This document shows, piece after piece, positions 1 to 17,454 of a stretch of DNA of 64,000 bases. Position 1 is the first letter of the stretch. Each line of letters opens with the position of its first letter. Below the pieces are notes generated by a model that saw only the letters and a program-made list of their open reading frames with translations, was not told the DNA's origin and did not search any database. The translations under genes were made by a program, and so were the position numbers. This DNA comes from an uncultured Paracoccaceae bacterium (GTDB lineage Bacteria > Pseudomonadota > Alphaproteobacteria > Rhodobacterales > Rhodobacteraceae). The stretch is from NCBI GenBank assembly GCA_947500775.1, contig CANMTD010000005.1, positions 1-64,000 of the forward strand. The letters are read 5' to 3'.

Positions 1-248
1 TAGTCGGCGTGGCCGGGGCAGTCGACGTGGGCGTAGTGACGGTTTTCCGTCTCGTATTCCACATGCGCGGTCGAGATGGTGATCCCGCGTGCCTTTTCTT
101 CGGGCGCGCCGTCGATCTGGTCATACGCCTGAAAATCACCGAAATACTTCGTGATCGCCGCTGTCAGTGTCGTCTTGCCGTGGTCAACATGGCCGATTGT
201 GCCGATGTTAACGTGCGGTTTGTTACGCTCAAACTTTTCCTTAGCCAT
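1..248 (-). CDS. tuf: Elongation factor Tu, N-terminal part (runs off window)
   Basis: Translation elongation factor that delivers aminoacyl-tRNA to the ribosome as a GTP complex. Only the first 82 or so codons are present; the gene continues beyond the left edge. The protein opens [20 protein letters not shown] and carries the P-loop GHVDHGKT (about residues 19-26), the switch I segment with RGITI, and DCPGHAD at the window edge. The start is the ATG whose complement lies at 246-248, with a GGAGG-like stretch just upstream. It is the last gene of the str-type cluster rpsL-rpsG-fusA-tuf, 82 bases after fusA. Family identity is not in doubt. Confidence 0.97.
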   Translation of the reverse strand, partial: MAKEKFERNKPHVNIGTIGHVDHGKTTLTAAITKYFGDFQAYDQIDGAPEEKARGITISTAHVEYETENRHYAHVDCPGHAD

Positions 249-270
249 GATGGCCTCCTTTATCTCGGGT

Positions 271-318
271 GGCGGGGAAACCCCGCCCTACTGGTTGGTG
301 GGTAGGGCGGGGTTCACC
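271..318. repeat. GC-rich palindromic repeat between fusA and tuf
   Basis: A 13-base arm at 279-291 (AACCCCGCCCTAC) is exactly repeated in inverse at 302-314 with a 10-base loop, and smaller GGCGGGG/CCCCGCC and GGCGGGGT/ACCCCGCC hairpins nest at each end. It could stabilise or attenuate the fusA-tuf transcript. Its form also resembles the short dispersed palindromes (REP-like) found between genes in this bacterial group; copy number cannot be judged from one window. Confidence 0.6.
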
Positions 319-330
319 CCGCCATCCCGC

Positions 331-2448
331 TTAGGCGTATTTTGCCTGAATTTCGTCGCTGATGTTCTGAGGCACCGGATCGTAGTGATCGAACAACATG
401 GTAAAGTTGGCCCGACCCGACGACATCGACCGCAGAGTGTTGATGTAGCCGAACATGTTGGCCAGCGGCACAAAGGCGTTGATGACGATCGCGTTGCCGC
501 GAGTCTCTTGCCCCTGAACCATGCCGCGCCGCGATGTCAGGTCGCCGATGATACCGCCGGTATATTCGTCCGGGGTCACAACCTCGACCTTCATGATCGG
601 TTCCAGCAGTTTCGCGCCGGCCTTACGCAGACCTTCGCGCATCCCTGCCCGTGCCGCGATTTCAAAGGCCAGAACGCTGGAGTCCACATCGTGGAACGCA
701 CCGTCGATCAGGGCAACTTTGAAGTCGATAACCGGGAAGCCTGCCAGCGGACCGGAGTCCATGACCGACTGAATACCCTTTTCGACACCGGGGATGTATT
801 CCTTGGGAATGGCACCACCAACGATCTTGGATTCGAAGGAATAGCCTTCGCCCGCCTCGGTTGGCGTGATGACCATTTTGATCCGCGCGAACTGACCCGA
901 ACCACCCGACTGTTTCTTGTGGGTGTAATCAATCTCAGCTTCGTGACCGATGGTTTCACGGTACGCCACCTGCGGTGCACCGATGTTCGCCTCGACCTTG
1001 AATTCGCGCTTCAGACGATCCACCAGGATATCGAGGTGAAGTTCGCCCATGCCCTTCATGATGGTCTGACCGGATTCGATGTCGGTTTCCACCCGGAACG
1101 AGGGATCTTCGGCGGCCAGACGGGCCAAGCCTTGCGACATTTTCTCTTGGTCGGCTTTTGTCTTGGGCTCGACGGCGATCTCGATCACCGGATCGGGGAA
1201 GGTCATCGTTTCCAGAACCACCGGATCGTTGACGGCGCACAGCGTGTCCCCGGTTGTGGTGTCTTTCAGACCGGCCAGCGCGATGATGTCACCGGCAAAT
1301 GCCTCGTCGATCTCTTCGCGGTTGTTCGAGTGCATCATCATCATCCGGCCAATGCGCTCTTTCTTGCCCTTGGTCGAGTTCAGGATGCCGTCGCCTTTTT
1401 TCATCGTGCCCGAATAGATCCGGGTGAATGTCAACGAGCCCACAAACGGGTCGTTCATGATTTTGAACGCCAGACCCGAGAAGGCCATGGTGTCATCGGC
1501 ACGACGCGGAATATCGCGGGTTTCGGTTTCGTCACCGGGTTTGAAGCCCATGTAATCGACCACGTCCATCGGGCTGGGCAGATAGTCGATCACGGCGTTC
1601 AACAGCGGCTGAACACCCTTGTTCTTGAAGGCAGAGCCACACAGAACCGGAATGAATTTGATTTCCAGCGTGCCTTTACGGATCAGTTTGCGCAGGGTCG
1701 CCTCGTCAGGCTCGACGCCTTCAAGGTAAGCCTCCATCGCGTCGTCATCCATGTCGACGGCGATTTCGATCAGATTGGCGCGCCATTCGTCGGCCAGGTC
1801 TTTCAGGCTGTCACGGATCGGGCGTTTTTCCCAGGTGGCACCCAGATCTTCGCCGGCCCAGACCCATTCCTGCATGGTGACCAGATCGATCATACCTTCA
1901 AGTTCGGTCTCGGCACCGATCGGGATCTGGATCGGAGCCGGAGTGGCACCGGTGCGATCCTTGATCATGTGCACGCAGTTGAAGAAATCGGCACCGATCT
2001 TGTCCATCTTGTTGACGAACACGATCCGCGGAACCTTGTACCGGTCGGCCTGACGCCAGACGGTTTCGGTCTGCGGCTCGACACCGGCGTTGGCGTCCAG
2101 CACGGCAACCGCGCCATCCAGAACCGCCAGCGAACGTTCAACTTCGATGGTGAAGTCCACGTGGCCGGGGGTGTCGATGATGTTCAGACGATGCTTTTCG
2201 GTATCGGGCGTTTTGCCATCTTCGGTGCGTTCCCAGAAAGTGGTTGTCGCCGCCGAGGTGATGGTGATGCCGCGTTCCTGTTCCTGCTCCATCCAGTCCA
2301 TGGTGGCCGCACCATCGTGCACCTCACCGATGTTGTGGGATTTGCCGGTGTAATACAGGATACGCTCCGAGCAGGTTGTTTTACCTGCATCGATGTGCGC
2401 CATGATGCCGAAATTGCGGTATCGGTCGAGAGGGTATTCGCGTGCCAT
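331..2448 (-). CDS. fusA: Elongation factor G
   Basis: Ribosomal translocase GTPase, 705 residues, normal full length. The N-terminal GTPase domain shows the P-loop AHIDAGKTT (about residues 17-25), [13 protein letters not shown] and the NKMD guanine-specificity motif. The C-terminal part has the usual EF-G domains IV and V, including RRGMVQGQE and the region near [16 protein letters not shown]. The start at 2448 gives the standard [20 protein letters not shown] opening. It lies 24 bases after rpsG and before tuf in the str operon, so it is co-transcribed with S12 and S7. There is no sign of a frameshift or truncation. Confidence 0.98.
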   Translation of the reverse strand: MAREYPLDRYRNFGIMAHIDAGKTTCSERILYYTGKSHNIGEVHDGAATMDWMEQEQERGITITSAATTTFWERTEDGKTPDTEKHRLNIIDTPGHVDFTIEVERSLAVLDGAVAVLDANAGVEPQTETVWRQADRYKVPRIVFVNKMDKIGADFFNCVHMIKDRTGATPAPIQIPIGAETELEGMIDLVTMQEWVWAGEDLGATWEKRPIRDSLKDLADEWRANLIEIAVDMDDDAMEAYLEGVEPDEATLRKLIRKGTLEIKFIPVLCGSAFKNKGVQPLLNAVIDYLPSPMDVVDYMGFKPGDETETRDIPRRADDTMAFSGLAFKIMNDPFVGSLTFTRIYSGTMKKGDGILNSTKGKKERIGRMMMMHSNNREEIDEAFAGDIIALAGLKDTTTGDTLCAVNDPVVLETMTFPDPVIEIAVEPKTKADQEKMSQGLARLAAEDPSFRVETDIESGQTIMKGMGELHLDILVDRLKREFKVEANIGAPQVAYRETIGHEAEIDYTHKKQSGGSGQFARIKMVITPTEAGEGYSFESKIVGGAIPKEYIPGVEKGIQSVMDSGPLAGFPVIDFKVALIDGAFHDVDSSVLAFEIAARAGMREGLRKAGAKLLEPIMKVEVVTPDEYTGGIIGDLTSRRGMVQGQETRGNAIVINAFVPLANMFGYINTLRSMSSGRANFTMLFDHYDPVPQNISDEIQAKYA

Positions 2449-2472
2449 TGGTTCGGTCCTGGGCCTAGAGAA

Positions 2473-2955
<483 letters not shown>

Positions 2956-3327
2956 TTATTTCGGACGCTTGGCGCCGTATTTCGAACGGCGCTGTTTACG
3001 GTCTTTGACGCCCTGGGTATCCAGAACACCACGCAGAATGTGGTAACGGACACCGGGAAGGTCTTTGACACGACCGCCACGAATCAGAACCACAGAGTGT
3101 TCCTGAAGGTTGTGGCTTTCGCCTGGGATATAGCTGATCACCTCAAACCCGTTGGTCAGGCGAACCTTGGCCACCTTCCGCATCGCGGAGTTCGGCTTCT
3201 TCGGTGTCGTTGTATAGACACGTGTGCATACACCACGCTTCTGCGGGCACGCCTGCAGGTGCATGGACTTCTGTCGTTTTACTTTAGGCTGCCGCGGCTT
3301 GCGGATCAGCTGTTGGATCGTTGGCAT
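2956..3327 (-). CDS. rpsL: 30S ribosomal protein S12
   Basis: Decoding-centre protein, 123 residues, opening [15 protein letters not shown]. An in-frame upstream start would add eight residues (MRATRGTG), but the family always starts at MPTI, so 3327 is used. The conserved loops TPKKPNS and [14 protein letters not shown] are present with lysines at the two sites where streptomycin resistance substitutions are known in other bacteria, so this is the sensitive form. It is the first gene of the str operon, about 215 bases downstream of the predicted promoter. Confidence 0.98.
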   Translation of the reverse strand: MPTIQQLIRKPRQPKVKRQKSMHLQACPQKRGVCTRVYTTTPKKPNSAMRKVAKVRLTNGFEVISYIPGESHNLQEHSVVLIRGGRVKDLPGVRYHILRGVLDTQGVKDRKQRRSKYGAKRPK

Positions 3328-3541
3328 TCCGGTTCCCCGTGTTGCACGCATTCAAATCTCGATACGCCTCTGCGATCGCATAAGAATGCATCCGCATAAC
3401 GCGCAAAAACCGCCACGTCCCTCAAACCTGGGAACGGCGCGGTGGAATTCCAGAGGATCGAGGCACAGGGCCTGGATCGTGACCACTTCAGTTCTGATTT
3501 CCAGACAAAATGAGCGCTGGCCCACCTGCCTGAGTGGCCGC

Positions 3542-3570
3542 TGTATAGGGAGAGTCGCAGGGGGTGTCAA
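3542..3570 (-). promoter_or_regulatory. Sigma-70 promoter of the str operon
   Basis: On the minus strand the region reads TTGACA, 17 bases, TATACA, which is close to the consensus with ideal spacing. The -35 box occupies 3565-3570 and the -10 box 3542-3547. Transcription would begin near 3535, giving a leader of roughly 205 bases before rpsL. The leader has no obvious gene. Confidence 0.8.
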
Positions 3571-3615
3571 CAGCCTGTGAAGGCCACGTTCAAATTCCCG
3601 GTTGCCCCGGTGCCG

Positions 3616-4482
3616 TCAAACCCGGCGCTCGCGGTATAGCGTGAAAATACCGGCCCCCACAACAATGAACCCGCCCAACAGCGTCAGCCCGTCGGGCCAG
3701 TCGCCAAACAGCACAAACCCCAGCAGCAACGCCCACAGCAGGCTCGTATATCGGAACGGCGTCACCGCCCCGACCTCGCCCACCCGCATGGTCATGATCG
3801 AAAACACATAGCCGCCGATGATCAGCACGGCCGCCGCCGCCAGCAACACGATATTGGTCAGGCTCAGCGGCACCCAGACCTCGCTGATGCTGCCGATCCC
3901 GGCAAAGCCCGTGACCCCCGCCGCCGCCACAAACGCGACGCTGAGCGATGGCACATCCCGCGACAGGCTGCGCGCCGCAAGATCGCGGGCCGTGACACAG
4001 GCGACCGCGATCAGGGCGTAGGCCGCATAAAGGTTGAACCCGTCCGGCCCCGGTCGGATGATCAGCATCACGCCGACAAACCCCATGGCAATCGCGCTCA
4101 TCCTGCGCCAGCCGACGGGTTCGCGCAGGAACACCGCCCCCGCCAGGGTGACCGACAACGGCAGCACCTGCAAAATCGCCGTCGCATTGGCGATCGGCAT
4201 GTTGAACAGCGCCGTGATGAAGAAATAGGCCGCGGCCACCTCGGCCAATGTGCGCAGGATGACCCGGGACCAGTCCCGGCGCGCGAAATCGAACCGCAGG
4301 GCCCCGCGGGCATAGGCCAAAGCCGCCAACAGCGGCAGCGTCCCCAGCCCGCGCAGGAACACCGCCTGAAAGAACGGCACCTGCCCCGACAGGGATTTCA
4401 TGCAGGCGTCGTTCAGCGTGAAGGCGGCCATCGCCAGCATCATGAAAACCGCGCCGCGCGCGTTGTCGGAAAGCCCGTTCAT
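3616..4482 (-). CDS. DMT-superfamily (EamA) membrane transporter
   Basis: Inner-membrane permease of the drug/metabolite transporter superfamily; the substrate is unknown. The chosen start gives 288 residues from MNGLSDNARGAVFMMLAMAAF; a start six codons upstream is also open. About ten hydrophobic helices are evident, arranged as two EamA repeats (roughly residues 12-135 and 150-285), as is normal for the family. A typical helix is the segment near AAYFFITALFNMPIANATAILQVLPLSVTLAGAVFL. The gene stands alone between the str operon promoter and the rpoC terminator region, so context gives no hint of its substrate. Confidence 0.85.
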   Translation of the reverse strand: MNGLSDNARGAVFMMLAMAAFTLNDACMKSLSGQVPFFQAVFLRGLGTLPLLAALAYARGALRFDFARRDWSRVILRTLAEVAAAYFFITALFNMPIANATAILQVLPLSVTLAGAVFLREPVGWRRMSAIAMGFVGVMLIIRPGPDGFNLYAAYALIAVACVTARDLAARSLSRDVPSLSVAFVAAAGVTGFAGIGSISEVWVPLSLTNIVLLAAAAVLIIGGYVFSIMTMRVGEVGAVTPFRYTSLLWALLLGFVLFGDWPDGLTLLGGFIVVGAGIFTLYRERRV

Positions 4483-4636
4483 ACATGGTCTCTGGATCAA
4501 GGGGTCCGCGCCGAAATGCGCGGCTTCGGCAGACCATAGGGCCAGATGCGGGCGTTCGCATCAACGATAATGTATCGGTACAAGTTCGGGGGCGGCCCGA
4601 TTGCCGGATAAGGCAGACCCGCTGCGCATGAAAGAT

Positions 4637-4666
4637 GCCGCGCCCGCCCCTCGGTTCGGGCGCGGC
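4637..4666. terminator. GC-rich hairpin downstream of rpoC
   Basis: A 10-base arm GCCGCGCCCG at 4637-4646 pairs exactly with 4657-4666. Only a short T-rich stretch follows on the plus strand. It lies beyond the main rpoC terminator and before the DMT gene's start region, so it may act as a backup terminator or block read-through. Confidence 0.45.
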
Positions 4667-4697
4667 GGTTCTTAGTTGCTAAGTCTTTGGGCCAAAC

Positions 4698-4732
4698 AGA
4701 AAAAGCCCCCGCCGTTACCGGGCGGGGGCTTT
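4698..4732 (-). terminator. Rho-independent terminator of rpoBC
   Basis: On the minus strand an AGCCCCCGCC arm pairs with GGCGGGGGCT around a 7-base loop (stem arms 4704-4713 and 4721-4730), and a T run follows directly (complement of the A run at 4700-4704). It lies 25 bases after the rpoC stop codon and is a textbook intrinsic terminator. Confidence 0.9.
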
Positions 4733-4756
4733 GGGTTTTTCAGATCGAAGACCTGC

Positions 4757-9001
<4,245 letters not shown>

Positions 9002-9053
9002 TTTCAAATCCTTAAGATTGGATAGAGGCGGGGGGCAGTAAGGGCTGACGCCC

Positions 9054-13190
<4,137 letters not shown>

Positions 13191-13325
13191 GTGCGTCATC
13201 ACCTTTCGTCTTTCGCGTTTGCGCAGGCCGTCGGGGGTCCGGCTGCGCGCCGCTCACGAATGAAGGGGGTCAGGTCCTATTCCTGCAAACCGTCCCACCG
13301 GCTGCTCCCGAACCTTGAACCGCGC

Positions 13326-13398
13326 CTTAGAAAAAGCTTTCGACAAAGCCCTTTCTAAGACAGATTCGGCTGGACCCGATATGTGATCGGATCCAGCC
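13326..13398 (-). promoter_or_regulatory. Tandem hairpins in the rplL-rpoB intergenic region
   Basis: Two stem-loops lie between rplL and rpoB. The first in transcription order has 13-base arms at 13386-13398 and 13368-13380 with one G-U pair and a 5-base loop. The second, at 13326-13359, pairs CTTAGAAA with TTTCTAAG and GGCTTT with AAAGC. Neither is followed by a T run on the minus strand. In E. coli the same interval holds an attenuator and an RNase III site that set the ratio of L7/L12 to beta; an equivalent role here is inferred from position. Confidence 0.65.
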
Positions 13399-13431
13399 TG
13401 TTTTTCAGATCGCAGCCAAGGCCGCGCTCAA

Positions 13432-13812
13432 TTACTTCAGCTCGATTTCGGCGCCAGCCGCTTCAAGCTTGGTTTTGATCTCTTCGGCTTCGTCTTTCGA
13501 CACGCCTTCTTTGACCGGCTTGCCGCCCGCTTCGACCAGGTCTTTGGCTTCTTTCAGGCCCAGACCGGTGATCGCGCGTACTTCTTTGATGACGGCGATT
13601 TTCTGACCGCCAGCGGCTTTCAGGATCACGTCAAATTCGGTTTGCTCTTCAGCAGCGGCACCACCGGCGTCGCCAGCAGGACCAGCCATCATGACCGCGC
13701 CACCAGCGGCGGGTTCGATGCCGTATTCGTCTTTCAGGATTGTTTTCAGTTCCTGAGCTTCGAGAAGCGTCAGACCAACGATCTCTTCAGCAAGTTTTTT
13801 CAGATCAGCCAT
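13432..13812 (-). CDS. rplL: 50S ribosomal protein L7/L12
   Basis: Stalk protein of the large subunit that recruits translation GTPases, 126 residues. The start at 13812 gives [20 protein letters not shown]; a longer frame back to 13860 is not family-like. The N-terminal dimerisation domain (about 1-35) is followed by an Ala/Gly-rich hinge (about 38-55) and a C-terminal domain starting near [21 protein letters not shown] with [12 protein letters not shown]. It follows rplJ in the same operon with 71 bases between. Confidence 0.98.
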   Translation of the reverse strand: MADLKKLAEEIVGLTLLEAQELKTILKDEYGIEPAAGGAVMMAGPAGDAGGAAAEEQTEFDVILKAAGGQKIAVIKEVRAITGLGLKEAKDLVEAGGKPVKEGVSKDEAEEIKTKLEAAGAEIELK

Positions 13813-13883
13813 TTCACTGTTTCCGTTCAATTTAGATGTGTTCCAACGCGAGAGGTTCAACCCTGCGCAGGCTCATAAGTTGC

Positions 13884-14402
13884 TCAAGCGGCTTCCGCGC
13901 GCTCCTCGATAGTCGAAAGGATGCTCGCGATATTCGAAGCAGGCGCGCCAATCGCACCGGCGATGTTGCTGGCAGGGGCGCCAATGCAACCAACGATCGA
14001 AGCGATAAGCTCCTCACGCGACGGCATATCCGACACTGCTTTCACACCGGCCCGGTCAAGGAACGTCTCACCCATTGCCCCGCCAAGGATTTCGAACTTC
14101 TTGTTCTCCTTGGCGAAGTTTTCGGCGACCTTGGCTGCTGCCACGGGGTCTTCCGAATAGGTAAGGACGGTCATTCCCGTCAGAAGATCGGCGATGCTTG
14201 CGCAAGGCTTTCCTTCAAGGGCGATTTTGGCGAGCTTGTTCTTGGCGACGCGTACGGATCCACCTGCTTCACGCATTTGCGCGCGCAGATCCTGCATCTC
14301 AGCAACCGTGAGACCTGCGTAGTGTGCAACCACAACAACGCCAGAGCTTTCAAAGATCTGGCCGAGTCCATCGACCAATTTCTCTTTCTGGGCTCTATCC
14401 AC
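13884..14402 (-). CDS. rplJ: 50S ribosomal protein L10
   Basis: Base of the ribosomal stalk, 172 residues, opening [19 protein letters not shown]. The N-terminal rRNA-binding domain contains the conserved [14 protein letters not shown] and [12 protein letters not shown] segments; the C-terminal helix that holds L7/L12 dimers follows after the Ala-rich repeat [15 protein letters not shown]. It is the first gene of the rplJL-rpoBC operon. L10 usually represses its own operon by binding the mRNA leader, and a structured leader is present upstream. The usual rplK-rplA pair is not beside it. Confidence 0.97.
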   Translation of the reverse strand: MDRAQKEKLVDGLGQIFESSGVVVVAHYAGLTVAEMQDLRAQMREAGGSVRVAKNKLAKIALEGKPCASIADLLTGMTVLTYSEDPVAAAKVAENFAKENKKFEILGGAMGETFLDRAGVKAVSDMPSREELIASIVGCIGAPASNIAGAIGAPASNIASILSTIEERAEAA

Positions 14403-14580
14403 AGTTCTACTCCAATTTTGGGAGGCTCAAGACCCCCCGGCTCTTATTTGCCGGGCAAAACCCGGCGTTCAGGTCCGTGTTACGGGGCTGGGCCAAAACC
14501 GCCCGAGGAAATCCTCGGTCAATCTGGTCTGATCCCGTCTCAGGCAGGAAATTAAGGTGCCATATGGCACCACCGACCGT
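14403..14580 (-). promoter_or_regulatory. Structured leader of rplJ (L10-leader-like)
   Basis: This interval holds no gene but several inverted repeats: GCCGGG/CCCGGC with a 5-base loop at 14450-14466, a 7-base perfect stem at 14503-14518, and a perfect 16-base palindrome GGTGCCATATGGCACC at 14556-14571. The placement just before rplJ fits the autoregulatory L10 leader known from other bacteria. I could not place a promoter with confidence. The rest of the gap, 14581-14728, shows nothing I recognise. Confidence 0.5.
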
Positions 14581-14728
14581 CTTGGACGAAAAGCAATAAA
14601 GCGCGCGACGAATCGCACGCTCCATTACAGAAGTGTTTCCTATGCAGAAACGCGGAACTTTCCAAGCCCTAAATGCTGCGCCCGCGCAGATGAATGCCCC
14701 AAACAGGGGGCGTTGGGCGAAACCGCGC

Positions 14729-15349
14729 CTAGTTCATCGCGGCAATCAATGCGCCCAGCGCCGCAACCGGATCGTCGCTGCCCCAGATCTCTTCGCCGAT
14801 GCCAAAGAAATCGGTGACCGGTGTCAGGGTCCGGACGATATCCGCGTTGATCCCGCCTTCGGCCACGACCGGCACTTCGATCATTTCCGACCACCAGGCG
14901 AACAGGTCCTGTTCCGCATAGGCGCCATCGCCCAGCGCCGAGGCGGTCACCGGGCCAAAGCTGACATAATCCGCCCCCGCCTCGGCCGCGCTTAGCCCGT
15001 CGTGCCGGGAAACCCCGCAGAAGGCGCCGACAATCGCGTCGGTGCCCAGATCCTTGCGCACCTTGCGGACCGAACGCGCGCCGTCGGTCAGATGCACACC
15101 GTCCAGCCCCAGCCGTTCGACCATCTGGACATGCGCCTCGATGGTGATCGCCACATCGCGGGCGTGGGTCACTTCGCGCAGCGCATCGGCGGCGCGGGCC
15201 ACGCGGTCTTCGTCTTTCGTGGCCATGGCAAGGCGCACGCAGGCAATCCCGTGGTGATCCAGCACATTCGCCAACCTGTCCGGAAAATCGGACAGATCAA
15301 ATTCGGGCGGGGTGATCAGGTAAATCTGCGGGCGCTCGATCTCGGCCAT
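14729..15349 (-). CDS. ThiE-like thiamine phosphate synthase family protein
   Basis: TIM-barrel protein of the TenI/ThiE family, 206 residues. It has the ThiE-like GLDGVHLTDG segment, then GVSRHDGLSAAEAGADYVSFGPV and VPVVAEGGI. True ThiE enzymes have a TxTK stretch right after the GPV motif that holds pyrophosphate; here it is replaced by TASALGDGAY, and the later GGI motif is preceded by AE. It may therefore be a paralogue without normal thiamine phosphate synthase activity. No other thiamine gene is nearby. It is divergent from trmJ and upstream of the rplJ leader on the same strand, without an obvious link. Confidence 0.75.
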   Translation of the reverse strand: MAEIERPQIYLITPPEFDLSDFPDRLANVLDHHGIACVRLAMATKDEDRVARAADALREVTHARDVAITIEAHVQMVERLGLDGVHLTDGARSVRKVRKDLGTDAIVGAFCGVSRHDGLSAAEAGADYVSFGPVTASALGDGAYAEQDLFAWWSEMIEVPVVAEGGINADIVRTLTPVTDFFGIGEEIWGSDDPVAALGALIAAMN

Positions 15350-15482
15350 TTGCGGGCTCCTATGCGGTGTTCCCGCCCCTATACCGGGGATCGCGCGGCT
15401 TGGCTACTTCACAGATGCGCCTGCTTGCCTCTGTCCGGCGGCCAGCGTATCACCCGCGCGACCTTGTATATAAGAGAGTGTG

Positions 15483-16244
15483 ATGACCGACCCCACCGTT
15501 CCCGCGACCGGGCCACAGCCCGCATTTGTGCTGATCCGCCCGCAGATGGGCGAAAACATCGGCGGGGCCGCGCGGGCGATGTGGAATTTCGGGCTGGACC
15601 GGATGCGCGTCGTCGCCCCGCGCGACGGCTGGCCGAATTCCAAGGCGGTGGCGATGGCCAGCGGTGCCGGGCGGTTGCTGGACGAGGCGCAGCTGTTCGA
15701 CGATACCGCCGCCGCACTGGCCGATTGCGATTACGTCTTTGCCACCACGGCGCGGGCGCGCGGCTTGACCAAGCCGATCGTCAGCCCCGAACGCGCGATG
15801 GAACAGACCCGCGCGTTCTGCGCCGAGGGCAAGAAGGTCGCGGTTCTGTTCGGGCCGGAACGCGCCGGGCTGGAAAACGACGATATTGCGCGGGCCAATG
15901 CCATCATCTCGGTCCCGGTGAACCCGGAATTCGCGTCGCTGAACCTGGCGCAATGCGTGTTGCTGACCGCCTATGAATGGCGTCGCCAGACCGCCAGCTT
16001 TCCCGCCGAGATCATGGAAATGGCCAAGACCGAATTCGCCAGCGGGCTGGAGATCGAAAAGCTGGGCGACCATTTCGAAGAACGTCTGGACACGGCCGGG
16101 TTCTTCTTTCCCGAAACCAAGGCCGACGGCATGAAGCTGAACCTGCGCAACCTGTGGAGCAGGATGCCCCTGACCCGCGCCGATGTGCAGATATTCCACG
16201 GCATGTTGCGCCAGATGGTGCGCTGGAAGGAACGCGGCGAATAG
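15483..16244 (+). CDS. trmJ: tRNA (cytidine/uridine-2'-O-)-methyltransferase TrmJ family
   Basis: SPOUT-class RNA methyltransferase that 2'-O-methylates position 32 of tRNAs using S-adenosylmethionine. The protein is 253 residues from the ATG at 15483; a GTG one codon earlier is also possible. The three knot motifs are clear: RPQMGENIGGAARAMWNFGL near residue 20, LFGPERAGL near 125 and SLNLAQCVLLTAYE near 150. The C-terminal extension with RNLWSRMPLTRADVQIFHGM is characteristic of TrmJ rather than TrmH. It is followed 69 bases later by the heme A synthase gene, which may share its transcript. Confidence 0.88.
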   Translation: MTDPTVPATGPQPAFVLIRPQMGENIGGAARAMWNFGLDRMRVVAPRDGWPNSKAVAMASGAGRLLDEAQLFDDTAAALADCDYVFATTARARGLTKPIVSPERAMEQTRAFCAEGKKVAVLFGPERAGLENDDIARANAIISVPVNPEFASLNLAQCVLLTAYEWRRQTASFPAEIMEMAKTEFASGLEIEKLGDHFEERLDTAGFFFPETKADGMKLNLRNLWSRMPLTRADVQIFHGMLRQMVRWKERGE

Positions 16245-16313
16245 CCATGGGCCACGCCCTTGCCCTGCCCCGCGCCCCTGCCTAGGTTTGGCCCGAGTCG
16301 AAATGAGGCAAAG

Positions 16314-17453
16314 ATGAGCAGCAAGCGCAGTATTTTCGAAGAGGTGGGGGAAAACACCCCCAAACCCGCAGCCCCGCAAACCGGGCTGATCGACAAGGCC
16401 CCGCGCGGCGCGCGGCGGGCGATCCGCGGCTGGCTGATCGCATTGTTCGTGCTGGTGGTCATGATGATCGCGGTGGGCGGGCTGACCCGGCTGACCGACA
16501 GCGGGCTGTCCATCACCGAATGGAAACCCGTCACCGGCGCCCTGCCCCCGATGAGCGACGCGGCCTGGGATGCCGAATTCGCCAAATATCAGACGATCCC
16601 GGAATATCAGTTGCAGAACAAGGGCATGTCGCTGGCCGAATTCAAATCGATCTATTGGTGGGAATGGGGCCACCGGCAGCTGGGCCGCGCCATCGGGCTG
16701 GTCTGGGCGGTGGGGTTCCTTGCCTTCCTGCTGAGCAAGAACATCCCCACCGGGTGGATGCCGCGGCTGTTGGGTCTGGGCGTGCTGGGCGGCGCGCAGG
16801 GCGCCATCGGCTGGTGGATGGTGTCATCCGGTCTGTCCGGTGCAATGCTGGATGTGGCCTCTTACCGCTTGGCGGTGCATCTGGGGCTGGCCTTCGTGAT
16901 CCTGGGGCTGATCGCCTGGTATGTGTTCCACATGGGCCGGGCCGAGGCCGACCTGATGCAGGCCCGGCGCGGCGGCGAGGCGAAGCTGTTTTCCATGTCC
17001 ACCGGCCTGTTGCATTTCGCCTTTCTGCAGATTCTGCTGGGCGCGCTGGTGGCGGGCATCGATGCCGGGCGCGGTTACACCGACTGGCCGTTGATGGCGG
17101 GCGGGTTCCTGCCGCCCGACATGTTCGATCTGACGCCGCTTTGGCGCAATTTCTTTGAAAACGGCGGGCTGGTGCAGTTCCTGCACCGGATGGCGGGGTA
17201 TCTGCTGTTTGTCTTTGGTCTGATCGTCTGGCGGCGCGGGCGCAGCAGCGGCAACCTTAAAACCAAGCGCGCCTTTGACTGGGTGGCGGTGATGCTGTTC
17301 GGTCAGATGGTTCTGGGCATCGCCACGGTGATGCATTCCGCCCCCTGGCATATCGCGATCGTGCATCAGCTGGGCGCGGTCGCCCTGTGGGTGCTGATCC
17401 TGCGCGCCCGGTTCCTCAGCCGTTACCCGCTGGCCCAATCCGTAAGGGGATAG
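16314..17453 (+). CDS. ctaA: Heme A synthase (COX15/CtaA, type 2)
   Basis: Membrane enzyme that oxidises the heme O methyl group to make heme A for cytochrome aa3 oxidase. The protein is 379 residues, start MSSKRSIFEE chosen because of an AGG-containing ribosome site and because the longer frame begins in low-complexity sequence. Eight membrane helices are recognisable, with heme-ligand histidines in WEWGHRQLGR, VHLGLAFVI, FLHRMAGY and IVHQLGAVAL. The arrangement as two four-helix halves is normal for the alphaproteobacterial and mitochondrial type. Its stop is one base before the carboxypeptidase start, so the two are co-transcribed. No other cytochrome oxidase assembly gene lies nearby. Confidence 0.93.
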   Translation: MSSKRSIFEEVGENTPKPAAPQTGLIDKAPRGARRAIRGWLIALFVLVVMMIAVGGLTRLTDSGLSITEWKPVTGALPPMSDAAWDAEFAKYQTIPEYQLQNKGMSLAEFKSIYWWEWGHRQLGRAIGLVWAVGFLAFLLSKNIPTGWMPRLLGLGVLGGAQGAIGWWMVSSGLSGAMLDVASYRLAVHLGLAFVILGLIAWYVFHMGRAEADLMQARRGGEAKLFSMSTGLLHFAFLQILLGALVAGIDAGRGYTDWPLMAGGFLPPDMFDLTPLWRNFFENGGLVQFLHRMAGYLLFVFGLIVWRRGRSSGNLKTKRAFDWVAVMLFGQMVLGIATVMHSAPWHIAIVHQLGAVALWVLILRARFLSRYPLAQSVRG

Positions 17454-17454
17454 A

